Shown here: piece by piece, positions 33,613-34,421 of the stretch
Layout: every line of letters begins with the position of its first letter
How positions within the stretch are numbered: position 1 is the first letter of the stretch
Assembly: GCA_902579085.1 (NCBI GenBank)
Contig: CACHFK010000007.1
Coordinates: forward strand, 1 to 34,421
Length of the DNA: 34,421 nt
Reading direction: 5' to 3'
Source: an uncultured Pelagibacteraceae bacterium
GTDB taxonomy: Bacteria > Pseudomonadota > Alphaproteobacteria > Pelagibacterales > Pelagibacteraceae
Translations under genes and position numbers: made by a program
The notes under the pieces: model-generated
The model's database searches: none
The model's input: the letters and a program-made list of their open reading frames with translations, nothing else
What the model was told of the DNA's origin: nothing

Positions 33613-34421
33613 TTCCTATAAATTTTTCCAAGATAACTTTCTAAAAATTTTTCATTTTTTGTTAAATATTTTAGAAAAGTATTCCTAATGAATTTAAATA
33701 AAGGATTTGTTAAGTGAAAAGCAAAATAATTTATTTTTGATCTTCTATTTACTGAATTGATTTTATTAATTCGTTCATTATAAAATTTACCATTATTATT
33801 TTTTATATTTTGAAACAAATCATTTGAAGTTTCTATAGATTGTGAAGCTCCTTGAGCAAATGAGGGTGGAAAAGAAAATAGAGCATCACCTGCAAAAAAT
33901 ACATTTTTTTTATTTATTATTTCTAATTTTTCACTTACAAAAATTGGAAAAACTTTAATATTCTCTAAATTACTTCCTAAATCTAGAAATGAATTTCGAT
34001 TAACAGTTCCGAGAAGAGATTTTAAAAAATCATTATTTTCAAACAATTTTTTATCTAAAAGTTGTTCTTTAGAAAGATTTTTTCTTATTATAGAAATAAA
34101 GTTATACTCTTTATTCTGATTAATTGGATAAATTACAAAATGAAAATTTGAACCCATAAATATAGAAATATCAGGGTTATCATAATTATTAATAGTTCCT
34201 CTTAAGGCAACAGATTTAAAATACTTTGGAAATATAGGCTTTTCCGCAATAATAGATTTTGAATTTGAAAAAACTCCATCAGTCACAACTAAATAATCAA
34301 AATTTTCATTTGTTTTGTCTGAAAAATAAACTTTCAATTTTTCTCCATACTCAACTTGTTTTAGCTCAACATTCAACTTAATTTTAATATCAGGAATATT
34401 ATCTAAAAAAAAATTTATTAA
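33609..34421 (-). CDS. FAD-dependent monooxygenase (UbiH/PHBH-like fold), N-terminus outside window
   Basis: The minus-strand frame stays open to the window edge, so the N-terminal FAD-binding GxGxxG part is missing; 270 residues are visible. The group A flavoprotein monooxygenase pattern is seen in YLVVTDGVFSNSKSIIAEKP (the DG motif with the following Ser) and in VFFAGDALFSFPPSFAQGAS (the GD motif contacting FAD ribityl). The GD segment FSFPPSFAQGASQSIETSNDL differs from ubiquinone hydroxylases (which usually read HPxxGQGLN), so the substrate is uncertain. The TTG at 34376 is not a real start. Ubiquinone ring hydroxylation or an aromatic or polyene substrate are both possible. Confidence 0.8.
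   Translation of the reverse strand, partial: LINFFLDNIPDIKIKLNVELKQVEYGEKLKVYFSDKTNENFDYLVVTDGVFSNSKSIIAEKPIFPKYFKSVALRGTINNYDNPDISIFMGSNFHFVIYPINQNKEYNFISIIRKNLSKEQLLDKKLFENNDFLKSLLGTVNRNSFLDLGSNLENIKVFPIFVSEKLEIINKKNVFFAGDALFSFPPSFAQGASQSIETSNDLFQNIKNNNGKFYNERINKINSVNRRSKINYFAFHLTNPLFKFIRNTFLKYLTKNEKFLESYLGKIYRN

Noticed and set aside
1-34421. CRISPR arrays, insertion sequences, phage genes, toxin-antitoxin or defence islands
   Set aside because: No repeated spacer pattern, transposase, integrase or defence motif was seen; ccrM has no partner restriction gene and is the orphan alphaproteobacterial type.

Overview
The window looks like a piece of a streamlined marine alphaproteobacterial chromosome of the SAR11 / Candidatus Pelagibacter type. 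The evidence is the very AT-rich, Lys/Asn/Ile-heavy coding sequence, the near absence of intergenic DNA, overlapping genes, and several gene orders typical of Alphaproteobacteria: petABC-trmL-hemF, lgt-midA-pgeF, prs-rplY-pth-ychF, rnhB-ccrM, and MarR-OmpR-EnvZ beside ilvE. I see no mobile element, phage gene, CRISPR array, rRNA or long repeat. No gene-free stretch exceeds about 110 bases. Assignment to SAR11 is inference from these traits.

Layout. 1-1126: 3' end of carB. 1123-2723 (minus): an ELM1-like glycosyltransferase-fold protein coupled to a 2OG-Fe(II) oxygenase-like protein. 2745-5111: trxB, a PsiE-like membrane protein and an extended SDR. 5103-6290 (minus): class I aminotransferase. 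6327-13190: an unbroken chain of six overlapping genes, uvrB, FolM/PTR1-like reductase, exported alpha/beta hydrolase, folB, uvrC and pgsA. 13187-14068 (minus): ilvE. 14130-16534: MarR regulator, OmpR-type response regulator and EnvZ-type kinase, resembling petP-petR plus a kinase. 16515-16766 (minus): ubiK-like. 16815-22736: lgt, midA, pgeF, prs, rplY, pth, ychF. 22713-25286 (minus): petABC, the cytochrome bc1 complex. 25356-27133: trmL, hemF, greA. 27130-31029 (minus, transcribed from high to low coordinates): TPR protein, ispE, tRNA-Gln and the CCA-adding enzyme. 31040-33612: uracil-DNA glycosylase, a 44-residue membrane peptide, rnhB and ccrM. 33609-34421 (minus): an FAD monooxygenase cut by the window edge.

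Functionally the region is mostly housekeeping: DNA repair (uvrB, uvrC, udg), translation quality (pth, ychF, rplY, trmL, cca, tRNA-Gln), respiration (petABC, midA, ubiK, hemF), folate/pterin metabolism (folM-like, folB), envelope lipids and lipoproteins (pgsA, lgt, pgeF), and GANTC methylation (ccrM).

The most interesting signals are regulatory and architectural. A near-consensus promoter in front of ccrM has GANTC methylation sites in its spacer and overlapping its -10 box, inside a small GC-rich island. The CCA-adding enzyme gene starts 3 nt after a tRNA-Gln gene on the same strand. All seven convergent gene pairs overlap at their stop codons. The uracil-DNA glycosylase lacks three of the four Fe-S cysteines of its family. 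I did not find a clearly new multi-gene defence or biosynthetic system.
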